Below are positions 45,628-56,312 of a DNA stretch of 64,000 nt, piece by piece. The notes beneath the pieces were generated by a model. It was not told the DNA's origin. It did not search any database and saw only the letters and a list, made by a program, of their open reading frames with translations. The position numbers were made by a program, and so were the translations under genes. Within the stretch, counting starts at the first letter, position 1. Each line of letters starts with the position of its first letter. Source of the DNA: Bordetella pseudohinzii (GTDB lineage: Bacteria > Pseudomonadota > Gammaproteobacteria > Burkholderiales > Burkholderiaceae_B); assembly GCF_000657795.2 (NCBI RefSeq), contig NZ_JHEP02000020.1, positions 1 through 64,000 of the forward strand, in the 5' to 3' direction.

Positions 45628-46385
45628 GACTCGCCTCCGTAGATGGCCTTCAGCATCGCCGTGTCCAGGCCTTGCCCATCGCCGTCATAGACCACGTTGC
45701 CGCCCGACATGCCGACGATGCGCGTGGCATAGCGGCGCGCCAGTTCCACGTCATGGATGTTGACCAGCACGGGGATGCCGTTGGCATTGCCCTGTTCGGT
45801 GAGCAGTTCCATGATTTCGACCGAGGTCTTGGGATCCAGCGAGGAGGTCGGTTCGTCGGCCAGCAGCAGCTGCGGGCGCTGCATCAGCGCGCGCGCGATG
45901 CCCACGCGCTGGCGCTGCCCGCCCGACAAGGCATCGGCGCGCTGGTCGGCAAAGCCCGCCAGGCCCACCGTCTCCAGCAGTTCGAAGGCGCGGTCGATGT
46001 CGGCCGGCTCGAAGCGGCGCATCCAGGCCTTGAAGGCCGAGGTGTAGCCCAGGCGGCCGGTCAGCAGGTTTTCCATCACGCTCAGGCGCTCGACCAGGTT
46101 GTACTCCTGGAACACCATGCCGATGCGCCGGCGCGCATGCCGCAGCGCCTGGCCGCGCACGCGGGCCAGGTCCACCGTGGCGCCGTCGGCCTGCAGCACG
46201 ATCTCGCCGCGCGTCGGTTCGATCAGCCGGTTCACGCAGCGCAGCAGCGTGCTTTTGCCCGTGCCCGAAGGGCCGATGATGGCGGTCAGCCCCTGGCCGG
46301 CCACCTGCAGGTCGATGCCCTTGAGCACCGGCTGGCCGGCCCGGTACTCCTTGACCAGGCCGGTAATGCGCAAAGAAGTTGCCAT
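45615..46385 (-). CDS. phnC: Phosphonate-type ABC transporter ATPase
   Basis: A 256-residue ABC ATPase. Walker A is [20 protein letters not shown], the signature motif [18 protein letters not shown] and Walker [16 protein letters not shown]. It energises uptake through the two PhnE permeases. It follows the binding-protein gene by two bases and overlaps the first permease. Confidence 0.94.
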   Translation of the reverse strand: MATSLRITGLVKEYRAGQPVLKGIDLQVAGQGLTAIIGPSGTGKSTLLRCVNRLIEPTRGEIVLQADGATVDLARVRGQALRHARRRIGMVFQEYNLVERLSVMENLLTGRLGYTSAFKAWMRRFEPADIDRAFELLETVGLAGFADQRADALSGGQRQRVGIARALMQRPQLLLADEPTSSLDPKTSVEIMELLTEQGNANGIPVLVNIHDVELARRYATRIVGMSGGNVVYDGDGQGLDTAMLKAIYGGESWLQ

Positions 46386-46387
46386 GC

Positions 46388-47392
46388 TTACTGCTTGCCC
46401 TTGTTCTTGGCGTTTTCGCGGTCATAGGCCGCGCGGTTGAAGCTCTCGCCGCCGGACTCGGCCACTTCGCGCACGATGGCCCAATCTTTTTGATAGGTCA
46501 CCGGATAGAAGCGGTCGGCGCCATCGAAGGCCTTCTTCATCTCGTCGGGGAAGCGGTAGTCATAGAAGCACTTGAGCATCTGGTCGCGGAACTTCGGCTC
46601 CAGGTCATGCGCATAGGCGAACGACGAGGTGGGGAATTTCTCGCTGCGATAGATCACGCGGAAGTCGTCTTCCTTGATCTGGCCGCGTTCGGCCATGCGC
46701 TTGAACACATCCGAGGCCACGGCCGCGGCGTCGTAGTCGCCGGAATTCACGCCCATGACCGACTGGTCATGCTTGCCCGAGAACACCACCTTGTAGTCCT
46801 TGTCGGGCGTCAGGCCTTCCTTGGGGAAGAGCGCGACCGGCGCCATATGGCCCGAGTTGGACGAGGGCGCGGTGTGCGCCAGCTTCTTGCCCTTGAGGTC
46901 CGTGAGTTTCTGGTAGGGGCTGTTTTTCTTGACGATGACGATCAGGTTGTAGCCCTGGAAGCCATCGGCATACCCCTTAACCGCGAACGGCACCGCGCCG
47001 GCGATATTCACCGCGAAGGCGGTCGGGCCGGTCGAAAAACCGCCCACGTGCAGGCGGCCCGAACGCATGGCCTCGATCTCGGCCGCATTGCTCTGCACCT
47101 GGTAGAACACCACGCGCTTGCCCGTGCACTGCGCCAGATGCGTGGTGAAAGGCTTGAAGATGTCTTCGTACACGGCGGGGTCTTCCACCGGCGTGTAGGT
47201 GAAGACCAGCGTCGATGGCGTCTTGAGCTTGGCCGGATCGGCCGGCGTGTCCGCCACCAGATCCTTGTTGGCATCGCAATACATTACATCCAGGTCGCCC
47301 CGGTTGGAGCAGGTGTCGGCGGCGAAAGCGGCCTGGGCGCCGGCGCCCAGGGCCAGGGCGAGGGCGGCTTGCAGCATGCGCGTGGCTTGCAT
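46388..47392 (-). CDS. phnD: PhnD-like periplasmic substrate-binding protein
   Basis: A 334-residue binding protein with signal peptide (cleavage near AFA-ADTCSN). The PhnD family pattern is clear: [40 protein letters not shown] and [20 protein letters not shown], which lines the phosphonate pocket in the family. Mature N-terminal Cys residues (TCSNRG, MYCDAN) may form a disulfide. The start ATG 47392 has a good AAAGGAGA site. No C-P lyase or phosphonatase genes are nearby, so the ligand could be another phosphorylated or phosphorus compound. Confidence 0.9.
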   Translation of the reverse strand: MQATRMLQAALALALGAGAQAAFAADTCSNRGDLDVMYCDANKDLVADTPADPAKLKTPSTLVFTYTPVEDPAVYEDIFKPFTTHLAQCTGKRVVFYQVQSNAAEIEAMRSGRLHVGGFSTGPTAFAVNIAGAVPFAVKGYADGFQGYNLIVIVKKNSPYQKLTDLKGKKLAHTAPSSNSGHMAPVALFPKEGLTPDKDYKVVFSGKHDQSVMGVNSGDYDAAAVASDVFKRMAERGQIKEDDFRVIYRSEKFPTSSFAYAHDLEPKFRDQMLKCFYDYRFPDEMKKAFDGADRFYPVTYQKDWAIVREVAESGGESFNRAAYDRENAKNKGKQ

Positions 47393-47556
47393 GGGTTTGT
47401 CTCCTTTCTGCGTTTTATGACAGTCATGATTCTTGTCACGACATTCAAACACAAAAAAACGCGCAGGAAACCTGGGAAGTTCCCGATCTTTTTTGACGCC
47501 TTTTGTTCGTTTTGAGCGTTTTGTTTTCGTTTGGGATCGGGAAAAGGCCGCGCGGC
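47393..47556 (-). promoter_or_regulatory. Control region upstream of phnD
   Basis: This 164-base gap contains three symmetrical elements: ATGACAGTCAT (47417-47427, 11-bp palindrome), TGTCACGACA (47434-47443) and a distant pair TTCCCGATC/GATCGGGAA (near 47482 and 47535). Between the last pair are A-rich repeats of AAAACG type on the minus strand. Any of these may be IclR-type binding sites or processing structures. Confidence 0.4.
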
Positions 47557-48357
47557 TCAGGCGGCGCGCCAGCCCAGTTTGTGCGAGATCTCCTGGGCGC
47601 AGGCCAGCAGCGGTTGAGCGATGCTGCCGTTCCAGGAGACGTCGAACAGGCCGCTGGGGCCGATGGCCGTGATCGCCAGCGCCAGCTTGCCCGCATGGTC
47701 GAACACCGGCACCGACAGGGCGTCCACGCCTGGCAGCGGGTTGCCGACGGCGCGCGCCATGCCGTGCACCCGGATGTCGGCCAGCATGGCCTGCAGGTGC
47801 GCGGGCTGGGCCGATTTCAGCGGCGTGGCCAGCGTCGAGGTGACGGCGGTGTCGTTTTCTTCGCGGGCGATGTAGTGCTCGGCCACCTTGGGCGGCAGCC
47901 AGGCCGCGAACACCAGGCCGGTGGCCGTGTTGAGCATGGACATCACCGTGCCCTGGCGCATGTTCACGTGGACCGGATAGCTGGCCTCGGTGATATGCAC
48001 CATGGTCGGGCCGTGCGAGCCCAGCACGGCCAGGCCCACGGTGTGGCCGATGCCGGCCTGGAATTGCGCGATCTCGGGCAGCGCCACGCGCACCGGGTCC
48101 AGGCGCTGCAGGCTGACCAGGCCCATCTGCAAGGCGAAGGGGCCCAGTTCGTAATGGCCGCTGATGCTGTCCTGCTGGACCAGGCCCACGCGGATGAAGC
48201 TCACCAGATAGGGGTGGGCCTTGGCCGAGGTCATGCCGGCCGCGGCCGCCAGGTCGCGCAGCGTCATGGGCCGGGCCGCGTCGACCAGGGCCGCCAGCAG
48301 CGGAAAGCCCACTTCCACCGACTGGATGCTGCGGCGGCCGTCGTTGGCAGTCGCCAT
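47557..48357 (-). CDS. IclR-family transcriptional regulator
   Basis: A 266-residue regulator: winged helix at about residues 8-75 (TLRDLAAAAGMTSAKAHPYL) and IclR effector domain at about 85-255. It lies between the HAD phosphatase gene and phnD, all on the minus strand, five bases after the HAD stop, so it very likely controls the transporter operon. IclR control of a phosphonate-type importer is unlike the usual PhoB control. Confidence 0.88.
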   Translation of the reverse strand: MATANDGRRSIQSVEVGFPLLAALVDAARPMTLRDLAAAAGMTSAKAHPYLVSFIRVGLVQQDSISGHYELGPFALQMGLVSLQRLDPVRVALPEIAQFQAGIGHTVGLAVLGSHGPTMVHITEASYPVHVNMRQGTVMSMLNTATGLVFAAWLPPKVAEHYIAREENDTAVTSTLATPLKSAQPAHLQAMLADIRVHGMARAVGNPLPGVDALSVPVFDHAGKLALAITAIGPSGLFDVSWNGSIAQPLLACAQEISHKLGWRAA

Positions 48358-48362
48358 GATGT

Positions 48363-49172
48363 TCAGCCTCCGTGGCCGCGCCGCGCGGCGAGCAGGCGAT
48401 CGGCCATTTCGACAAAACCCGCGCCGCCGCGCGAGGGCGTGACGAAGGCCGGTTTCTGCTTGATGCGGTGCAGTTGCGACTGGATATTGGCCACGCCCAC
48501 CGACAGCGGGAAGAACCCGAACATGGGTTCGTCATTGGGCGAGTCGCCGATGAACAGCGTCGTGGGCAGGGCCTGCACGATGTCCTGGCCCAGTTCGCGC
48601 TCGAACAGCCGCCGCGTCATGCTGAGCTTGTCATAGTCGCCATACCAGCCGTTGACGTGGATGGAGCTGACCTTGGCCTGGGCGCCGGCCTCCTCGAAGA
48701 TGCGCACGATACGGTCGACCTGCGCCTGCGGCAGCGCCGGCACGTCCTCGCAGAAATCGATCGCCAGGTCGGCCGCGCGATAGGCCTGGTCGCTGGCCAG
48801 CGCCGCGCCGGGCACGTCGCGCAGCACGCGGTCGCGGATGGCGTCCAGCCGCGCGCGATTGGCGGCGCGGGTGGGCGCATCGTCCCAGTAATAAGTCTTC
48901 ATGCGATGGGCGCTGCGGTCGTAGGCGTAATAGAAGGCGCCGTTTTCGCCGACCACGGCGCGCACCGGCCACATGCGCACGATGTGGTCGCACCAGCCCG
49001 CCGGGCGGCCGGTGATGGGGATGACGCGGATGCCGGACAGCTCCAGGCGCTCCATCGCGGCATAGGCGGCGGCGGTGAGGCGGCCATCGGTGGTGATGGT
49101 GTCGTCGATGTCCGTCAGCACAGTGCGTACCGAGGCCGCAACCGAGGTGGGCAGGGCGGCTAGGGGTTGCAT
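48363..49172 (-). CDS. HAD-superfamily phosphatase (SPP/MPGP-like)
   Basis: A 269-residue HAD hydrolase of the Cof/sucrose-phosphatase type. Motif I is LTDIDDTITTDG, motif II ITGRPAGWCDH, and motif IV FIGDSPNDEPMFGFFPLSVG; a cap domain lies between. It should remove phosphate from a small phosphorylated sugar or polyol. It heads the minus-strand cluster HAD-IclR-phnD-phnC-phnE-phnE and may act on the imported compound. Confidence 0.85.
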   Translation of the reverse strand: MQPLAALPTSVAASVRTVLTDIDDTITTDGRLTAAAYAAMERLELSGIRVIPITGRPAGWCDHIVRMWPVRAVVGENGAFYYAYDRSAHRMKTYYWDDAPTRAANRARLDAIRDRVLRDVPGAALASDQAYRAADLAIDFCEDVPALPQAQVDRIVRIFEEAGAQAKVSSIHVNGWYGDYDKLSMTRRLFERELGQDIVQALPTTLFIGDSPNDEPMFGFFPLSVGVANIQSQLHRIKQKPAFVTPSRGGAGFVEMADRLLAARRGHGG

Positions 49173-49264
49173 GTCACTCCTTTGTCTGGTGATTGTCCGG
49201 CAGGCCGATGCAGTGTACCCGCGGGCCGCATTTTGCCTTCGGGACGCGAAGGGGCCAAGGGCGG

Positions 49265-49270
49265 TAAAAT
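49265..49270 (+). promoter_or_regulatory. -10 box of ribBA
   Basis: TAAAAT lies 32 bases before the ribBA start, leaving a leader of about 26 bases. No recognisable -35 and no FMN-riboswitch sequence precede it. Confidence 0.4.
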
Positions 49271-49302
49271 CGGGACTTTCCCGCCCGCTGGTCACTTTTC
49301 CC

Positions 49303-50478
49303 ATGTCTGCCCAGATTTCCCCCGTTGCCGCCGAGGCCGTTTCGGACTTCGGCATTGCTTCCGTTCCCGAGATCATCGCCGAGCTGCGCGCCGGCCGCAT
49401 CGTCATCCTGGTTGACGAAGAAGACCGCGAAAACGAGGGCGATCTGGTCATGGCGGCGGAGTTCGTCACGCCCGAGGCCATCAACTTCATGGTGACCCAC
49501 GCCCGCGGCCTGGTCTGCCTGACGCTGACCGAAGAGCGCTGCCGCCAGCTGGACCTGCCGCTGATGGCCAGCCGCAATGGCACGCGATATGGCACCAATT
49601 TTACCCAGTCCATCGAGGCCGCCGAAGGGGTCGAGACCGGCATTTCGGCCGCCGACCGCGCCCGCACCATCCAGGTGGCCGTGGCGCGCGACGCCAAGCC
49701 CAGCGACCTGGTCCAGCCCGGCCATATCTTCCCCGTGCGCGCCGTGCCCGGCGGCGTCCTGGTGCGCGCCGGCCACACCGAGGCCGGCTGCGACCTGACC
49801 GCCATGGCCGGGCTGACCTCGGCGGCGGTCATCTGCGAAATCCTCAAGCCGGACGGCACCATGGCCCGCCTGCCGGACCTGGTGCAGTTCGCGCGCGAGC
49901 ATGGCCTGAAGATCGGCACCATCGCCGACCTGATCCAGTACCGCAGCGAGCACGAATCCATCATCCAACGGGTGGGCGAGCGCCAGATGCAGACGCCCTG
50001 GGGCGAGTTCCGCGCCATCGCCTACCGCGATGACGCCACCGGAGCGCCCCATTTGGCGCTGGTACACGGTAAGATCGATCCGACCCGGGAAACCCTGGTG
50101 CGCGTGCATGAGCCGGCGTCGCTGCTCGACGCCCTCGACACGGGCGCCAGCCCGCATAGCTGGGGCCTGGGCCAGGCGCTGACCGCCATCGCCGCGGCGC
50201 CCGCCGGCGTGGTGGTGCTGATGAACTGCCAGTCCTCGACCGAACACCTGTTTGGCCAGATCGCCCACTGGAGCGAACCCGGTCAGCAGGCCAAGACCCA
50301 GGACGGCGGCGATCGTTTCGGTCTGCGCACCTATGGCATCGGTGCCCAGATCCTGCGCGATCTGCACGTTGGCCAGATGCGGCTGCTTGCGCGTCCGCGC
50401 AAGATGCCGAGCATGGCTGGGTTTGCCCTGACCATTACGGGTTACGATTGCCCCCCCGCCCGCAACACTGACGAATAA
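49303..50478 (+). CDS. ribB: 3,4-dihydroxy-2-butanone 4-phosphate synthase with degenerate GTP cyclohydrolase II domain
   Basis: A 391-residue RibBA-type protein. The N-terminal DHBP synthase domain (about 1-215) is intact: LVDEEDRENEGDLVMAAEF, THARGLVCL and VRAGHTEAGCDLTAMAGL. The C-terminal part has GCH II layout, but the three zinc Cys and catalytic segment (normally a CxDxFGSxRCDC-type motif) are replaced by a Cys-free stretch around DTGASPHSWGLG, so only RibB activity is expected. It is first in ribBA-ribH-nusB-thiL-pgpA-pncC. A separate RibA should exist elsewhere. Confidence 0.93.
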   Translation: MSAQISPVAAEAVSDFGIASVPEIIAELRAGRIVILVDEEDRENEGDLVMAAEFVTPEAINFMVTHARGLVCLTLTEERCRQLDLPLMASRNGTRYGTNFTQSIEAAEGVETGISAADRARTIQVAVARDAKPSDLVQPGHIFPVRAVPGGVLVRAGHTEAGCDLTAMAGLTSAAVICEILKPDGTMARLPDLVQFAREHGLKIGTIADLIQYRSEHESIIQRVGERQMQTPWGEFRAIAYRDDATGAPHLALVHGKIDPTRETLVRVHEPASLLDALDTGASPHSWGLGQALTAIAAAPAGVVVLMNCQSSTEHLFGQIAHWSEPGQQAKTQDGGDRFGLRTYGIGAQILRDLHVGQMRLLARPRKMPSMAGFALTITGYDCPPARNTDE

Positions 50479-51520
<1,042 letters not shown>

Positions 51521-51527
51521 GGCGCCC

Positions 51528-52496
51528 GTGGCCTCGGAGTTCGACCTCATCGCCCGCCATTTCAGCCGCGCCGCGCCCGGGGACATCCTGGGCGTGGGCG
51601 ACGATTGCGCGCTCTTTCCGGTGCCCGCCGGCATGCGCGTGGCGGTGAGCAAGGACCTCCTGATCGCTGGACGCCACTTCTACCCGGACGCCGACCCCGA
51701 GGCGGTGGGCCACAAATCGCTGGCCGTCAATCTGTCAGACCTGGCCGCCATGGGCGCCCAGCCCCTGGGCTGCCTGCTGGGCCTGGCCCTGCCCGCCGTC
51801 GACGACGCCTGGCTGGCGGCCTACGCGCGCGGCTTCCATGCGCTGGCCCAGGCCAGCGGCTGCCCGCTCATCGGCGGCGACACCACGCGCAGCCTGCAAG
51901 ATCTCACCATCAGCGTGACCGTCTTCGGCGCCGTGCCGGCCGAGACGGCCCTGCGCCGCGATGCCGCGCGGGCGGGCGACGATGTCTGGGTGTCCGGCGC
52001 CCTGGGCGCGGCCGACATCGCCTACCGCCTGCTGGACGGACAACTGCCGGCCGACGCGGCCCGGCTGGCCCTGACGCGCCGCGCGCTCGAATGGCCCCAG
52101 GCCCGTCTGGCCCTGGGCCTGGGCCTGCGCGGCCTGGCGCATGCCGCCATCGACATCTCCGACGGCCTGGCCCAGGACCTCGGCCACATCCTCGCCGCCA
52201 GCGGCGTGGGCGCCGAGCTGCGCTATGCCGAGCTGCCCCGGGCGCCTGGCCTGGAGGGGCTGGACGAAGCCAGCCTGCAGCGGGCGCTGCTGGGCGGCGG
52301 CGATGCCTACGAACTCTGCTTTACCGCCGCGCCCGCGCAGCGCCAGGCCATCGTCCGCGCCGCGCAGGCCTGCGGGACGCCGGTCAGCCGCGTGGGCGGC
52401 ATCGTGGCCGCGCCCGGGCTGCGCGTCATCGATGCCCAGGGGCAGGCGCTGGCGCGGATCCCGGGCGGATTCGACCACTTTGGCGGCGCGGCCTGA
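51528..52496 (+). CDS. thiL: Thiamine-monophosphate kinase
   Basis: A 322-residue AIRS-fold kinase making thiamine pyrophosphate from TMP. EFDLIARHFS, LGVGDDCALF, the substrate-loop GHKSLAVNLSDLAAMGAQPL, LIGGDTTRS and AIDISDGLAQDLGHIL are family motifs. GTG 51528 is seven bases after the nusB stop, the usual nusB-thiL-pgpA order. Confidence 0.95.
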   Translation: MASEFDLIARHFSRAAPGDILGVGDDCALFPVPAGMRVAVSKDLLIAGRHFYPDADPEAVGHKSLAVNLSDLAAMGAQPLGCLLGLALPAVDDAWLAAYARGFHALAQASGCPLIGGDTTRSLQDLTISVTVFGAVPAETALRRDAARAGDDVWVSGALGAADIAYRLLDGQLPADAARLALTRRALEWPQARLALGLGLRGLAHAAIDISDGLAQDLGHILAASGVGAELRYAELPRAPGLEGLDEASLQRALLGGGDAYELCFTAAPAQRQAIVRAAQACGTPVSRVGGIVAAPGLRVIDAQGQALARIPGGFDHFGGAA

Positions 52497-52539
52497 TACC
52501 ATCCCGGGCACGCCCGTTCCGGGTTCGATCCGCCCCGAC

Positions 52540-53067
52540 ATGACCGATCCCCATTCTTCTTCGATGCGCGAGCGTTCGCGCGTGGACTACCCCGCCTGGA
52601 TCTGGGTCCGCGCCCGTCCGGGGCGTTTGCTGGCCTTTGGCCTGGGCAGCGGCCTGATCCGGCCGGCTTCCGGCACCTGGGGCACGCTGGCCGCCTGGAT
52701 CATCTGGCTGCTGCTGCCGGCCATCCCCGACCTGGCCATGGGCATGGCGCTCCTGGCGGCGTTCGCCTATGGCTGCTGGGCCTGCGGCAATGCCGGACGG
52801 GAACTCGGCGTGCACGATCACGTCGGCATGGTGTGGGACGAAATGGTGGCGTTCTGGCTGGTGCTGTGGCTGGTGCCCGGCGGCTGGCTGGCCCAAGCCC
52901 TGGCTTTTTTGCTCTTCAGATTCTTCGACATCGTCAAACCGCCGCCCATCAAGGCTTTCGATGCCCGGCTCTCGGGCGGGTTTGGCGTCATGTGGGATGA
53001 CATCCTGGCGGCCGCCTACACCTTGCTGGTCATGGCGCTCGCCGTTCGCCTAGGAGTGTTGGCATGA
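52540..53067 (+). CDS. pgpA: Phosphatidylglycerophosphatase A
   Basis: A 175-residue inner-membrane phosphatase producing phosphatidylglycerol. FGLGSGLIRPASGTWGTLAA, GMVWDEMVAFW and FRFFDIVKPPPIKAFD with the GGFGVMWDDILAA tail are diagnostic, with about four transmembrane helices. ATG 52540 follows thiL by 43 bases; its stop overlaps the pncC start by four bases. Confidence 0.95.
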   Translation: MTDPHSSSMRERSRVDYPAWIWVRARPGRLLAFGLGSGLIRPASGTWGTLAAWIIWLLLPAIPDLAMGMALLAAFAYGCWACGNAGRELGVHDHVGMVWDEMVAFWLVLWLVPGGWLAQALAFLLFRFFDIVKPPPIKAFDARLSGGFGVMWDDILAAAYTLLVMALAVRLGVLA

Positions 53068-53621
53068 GTTTGCAGAACAGCAAGGGCTTGGCGCCGGCCG
53101 CCCTGAGCGCCGCGACCATCCAGGGTTTGGCCGAGCAGCTGGGGCCGGCCCTGCAAGAAAGAGACTGGTTCCTGGGCACGGCCGAGTCCTGCACCGGCGG
53201 CCTGCTGGCCGGCGCCGTGACCTCGGTGGCCGGCTCCAGCGGCTGGTTCGAGCGCGGCTTCGTCACCTACAGCAACCAGGCCAAGGTCGATGAGCTGCGG
53301 GTCTCGCCCGAGACCCTGAATCACTTTGGCGCCGTCAGCGAAGAGGTCGCCCTGGAAATGGCCCAGGGCGTTCTGCTGGCGTCGCGTGGCTGCCATGTCG
53401 CGATCTCGACCACCGGCATCGCCGGCCCGGGCGGGGCCACGCCGGGCAAGCCGGTGGGCATGGTGTGCTTCGGTTTTGCCACGCGCGCGCAGGGCGGCAT
53501 CAATTCGCGCGCCGTCACGCATGTCTTCGCGGGCGATCGCGCCCAGGTCCGCCAGGCATCGGTGGAGTTCGCCCTGCGCGGCATCCTCGAATACCTGGGC
53601 GCGCCGGTCAACCGGCGCTAG
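53064..53621 (+). CDS. pncC: CinA C-terminal-type nicotinamide-nucleotide amidase
   Basis: A 185-residue stand-alone CinA C-terminal domain. FLGTAESCTGGLLAGAVTSV, YSNQAKVDEL and STTGIAGPGGATPGKPVG match the NMN deamidase family, which recycles NMN to nicotinate mononucleotide. The N-terminal CinA domain is absent, as usual in Proteobacteria. ATG overlaps the pgpA stop. Confidence 0.92.
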   Translation: MSLQNSKGLAPAALSAATIQGLAEQLGPALQERDWFLGTAESCTGGLLAGAVTSVAGSSGWFERGFVTYSNQAKVDELRVSPETLNHFGAVSEEVALEMAQGVLLASRGCHVAISTTGIAGPGGATPGKPVGMVCFGFATRAQGGINSRAVTHVFAGDRAQVRQASVEFALRGILEYLGAPVNRR

Positions 53622-53625
53622 GCGC

Positions 53626-54444
53626 TCAGCGCACCGCGTTGATCGCGTCGCGCAGGCCCAGGGCGGCCCGGGCGGCCGCTTCGCGCCAGTCCTCGCCATT
53701 GCTGGCGTAGATGATGGCGCGCGAAGAATTGATCATCATGCCGGCGCGCGCCTGGTTGGCGCCGGCCTGCACGGTGGCGTTGATATCGCCGCCTTGCGCG
53801 CCGATGCCGGGCACCAGCAGGGGCATGCTGTCGCCGATGCGCTTGCGCACGGCGGCCAGCTCATTGGGGAAGGTCGCGCCGACCACCAGGCCGCACTGGC
53901 CGTTGCGGTTCCATCGTTCGGCCACCAGGCCGGCCACATGCAGATAGAGCGGCTGGCCGTCGGCCATCTGCAGAAATTGCAGGTCCGAGCCGCCCGGATT
54001 GGAGGTGCGGCACAGCACGATGACGCCTCGGTCGCCCCAGGCCAGATAGGGCTCGACCGAATCCAGGCCCATATAGGGGCTGACCGTCACGGCATGCGCC
54101 TGGTAGCGCTCGAAGGCTTCGCGGGCGTAGTTCTCGGCCGTTGAGCCGATATCGCCGCGCTTGGCGTCCAGCACGATGGGCAGGTCGGGATGCTGGCTGC
54201 GGATATGCGCGCACAGCGCCTCGAGCTGGTCTTCGGCGCGATGCGCGGCGAAGTAGGCGATCTGCGGCTTGAAGCTGCTGGCATAGGGCGCGGTGGCGTC
54301 GACGATGCCGCGGCAGAATTCCAGGATGGCGTCGGGCCTGCCTTGCAGCTCATGCGGAAAGCGTTGCGGATCCGGGTCCAGGCCGACCTGCAGCAGGGAG
54401 TTCCGGGTCGCCCAGGCGTGTTCGAGTTTTTGTAGGAAAGTCAT
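53626..54444 (-). CDS. pyrF: Orotidine 5'-phosphate decarboxylase (type 2)
   Basis: A 272-residue TIM-barrel enzyme making UMP. The active-site [20 protein letters not shown] and [10 protein letters not shown] belong to the longer type 2 PyrF group. ATG 54444 ([11 protein letters not shown]). It converges on pncC with four bases between them and lies five bases downstream of ndh. Confidence 0.94.
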   Translation of the reverse strand: MTFLQKLEHAWATRNSLLQVGLDPDPQRFPHELQGRPDAILEFCRGIVDATAPYASSFKPQIAYFAAHRAEDQLEALCAHIRSQHPDLPIVLDAKRGDIGSTAENYAREAFERYQAHAVTVSPYMGLDSVEPYLAWGDRGVIVLCRTSNPGGSDLQFLQMADGQPLYLHVAGLVAERWNRNGQCGLVVGATFPNELAAVRKRIGDSMPLLVPGIGAQGGDINATVQAGANQARAGMMINSSRAIIYASNGEDWREAAARAALGLRDAINAVR

Positions 54445-54449
54445 GGGGA

Positions 54450-55763
54450 TCAGTGCAATTTGACCCTGGGATGCGTGCGCCGCATCAGCAGGCGCGCCAG
54501 GGCCATCGTGGCGGTTCGCGAGACGCCCAGCACCGCTCGGTGGTGCATCAGGTGCAGACTCATGTACATCAGGCGTGCCAGTGTACCGCTTACGAACAGC
54601 CCCCGTCCGGCAAGCTTGCCCATCAGGCTGCCCACGCCGGCCCCCTGGCCCAGCGACACCAGCGAGCCATAGTCGCGGTAGACATAGGGCGCTTGCGGCT
54701 CGTCCTCGCCCTTGAGGCGGGCGCCCAGCTTTTTGGCCAGGTAGCTGGCCTCCTGGTGGGCCGCCTGGGCCCGCGCCGGCACGATGCGCTCGCCATCCCA
54801 GGGGGCGGCGCAGCAATCGCCCAGCGCCAGCACATGGGGGTCTTCGGTCTCCAGGCGCTCATTGACGATCAGCTGGCCGGCCTTGTTCACGGGCAGGCCC
54901 AGCTGCGAGAGCAGGTCCGGCCCCCGTATGCCGGCCGCCCACAGGCAGAGCGTGGCCGTGAACTTGCGGCCATCGGCCGTCTTGACGCTGTCGGGAGCCA
55001 CTTCGGAAACCCGGCAGTGCGTCTCCACCCGTATGCCCAGCTCCGTCAGGCGGGCCGTGGCCGCGCGCGAGATTTTTTCGGGCAGGGCCGACAGGATGCG
55101 CGGCGCGCCTTCGACCAGGGTGATGGCCATGTCGCGGTCGGCGCGGAAATTGGGCAGGCCATAGGCGCTCACGACATGGCTGGCCTCGGTCAGCTCGACG
55201 GCCAGCTCCACCCCGGTGGCGCCGCCGCCCACGATGACCAGGTCCAGGCGGGCCGAAGGATTGCGCAGCTTGTCCTGGTCGACCTTGGCCATGGCCTTCA
55301 GGATGGTGAGGCGAAAGGCTTCGGCGTTTTCGGTGTTGTCCAGCGTGACCGCATAGTCGGCCGCGCCGGGCGTATTGAAGAAATTCGACGCGCTGCCCAC
55401 CGCCAGCACCAGCGTGCCGTAGGCGAACTCGCGCGGGCCGAGGATTTCCTGGCCCTGCTGGTCCTTGACCGCGCCGATCCGGATGCGCCGGGCCTGGCGG
55501 TCCACCGCGGTCAGCTCGCCCTGGGCGAAGCCAAAGCCGGTCAAGCGGGCCAGCATGAGATAGGACAGCCCTTCCTGGTGGATATCCAGCGTGCCGGCCG
55601 CGACTTCATGCAGCGAGGGCTTCCAGATGTGGAAAGGGCGGCTGTCGATCAGGAGGACGTGCTCGGGACCATGGGCGCGGCCGAGCTGGGCGGCCAGTTC
55701 CAGGCCGCCAGCGCCACCGCCGACTATCACGATACGTTCCGAAGGGGAGGGAGCAGGCATCAT
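54450..55763 (-). CDS. ndh: Type II NADH dehydrogenase
   Basis: A 437-residue membrane-associated flavoprotein moving electrons from NADH to quinone without proton pumping. FAD motif [24 protein letters not shown] motif [20 protein letters not shown] and [12 protein letters not shown] are intact; the C-terminal region ([15 protein letters not shown]) gives membrane attachment. Two adjacent ATGs (55763, 55760) are possible starts, neither with a strong ribosome site. Confidence 0.93.
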   Translation of the reverse strand: MMPAPSPSERIVIVGGGAGGLELAAQLGRAHGPEHVLLIDSRPFHIWKPSLHEVAAGTLDIHQEGLSYLMLARLTGFGFAQGELTAVDRQARRIRIGAVKDQQGQEILGPREFAYGTLVLAVGSASNFFNTPGAADYAVTLDNTENAEAFRLTILKAMAKVDQDKLRNPSARLDLVIVGGGATGVELAVELTEASHVVSAYGLPNFRADRDMAITLVEGAPRILSALPEKISRAATARLTELGIRVETHCRVSEVAPDSVKTADGRKFTATLCLWAAGIRGPDLLSQLGLPVNKAGQLIVNERLETEDPHVLALGDCCAAPWDGERIVPARAQAAHQEASYLAKKLGARLKGEDEPQAPYVYRDYGSLVSLGQGAGVGSLMGKLAGRGLFVSGTLARLMYMSLHLMHHRAVLGVSRTATMALARLLMRRTHPRVKLH

Positions 55764-55830
55764 GCGGGCGTCGCCAGGAGGGCATGGAGCTTCAGTATAG
55801 AAGCATGCCCGCCGCCTGCAAACGCCCGGG

Positions 55831-56223
55831 CTAGTTCAGCACGAAGCGGCTGACCGCCACCGCGACCCAGACCGCGCCCGTGAAAATCAGCATCAGCATC
55901 ACCGCGGCGCTGCCCAGGTCCTTGGCCCGCCCCAGGAGCGGGTGGGTCTCGACCGACAGCGCGTCGGCCAGGGCCTCGATGGCCGAATTGATCAATTCCA
56001 CCACCAGCACCAGCACCACCGAGGCGATGAGCATGAAGACTTCATCGGTCGTGCGCCCAAGAAAGAAGGCCGCCGGGATGAGCAGCACGGCCAGCGCCAG
56101 CTCCTGGCGGAAGGCCGCCTCGTACTTGACGGCCGCCTTCAGGCCCTGCCAGGAGTAGCGCAGGGCATTCAGGATGCGGCGCAGGCCGCCGGTGCTCTTA
56201 TAGGGCGAAGAATGTGGGGTCAT
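55831..56223 (-). CDS. dgkA: Diacylglycerol kinase (DgkA type)
   Basis: A 130-residue three-helix membrane kinase recycling diacylglycerol to phosphatidate. The signature VVELINSAIEALADALS, preceded by the amphipathic KYEAAFRQELAL, is intact. ATG 56223 (MTPHSSPYKS). It lies 67 bases upstream of ndh and downstream of the YihY/BrkB gene on the same strand. Confidence 0.93.
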   Translation of the reverse strand: MTPHSSPYKSTGGLRRILNALRYSWQGLKAAVKYEAAFRQELALAVLLIPAAFFLGRTTDEVFMLIASVVLVLVVELINSAIEALADALSVETHPLLGRAKDLGSAAVMLMLIFTGAVWVAVAVSRFVLN

Positions 56224-56312
56224 GGCGCCATGCGGGAATCGGGTCTGCGGCTTTTTAACAGATTCGCGTGTCGTCCGTATCGCGCGCGCCGCCGCTTTAG
56301 GCATCCTGGCTT

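Noticed and set aside
49173..49302. FMN riboswitch expected upstream of ribBA
   Set aside because: The gap is only 130 bases and lacks the conserved RFN core segments; only a -10 box is seen.
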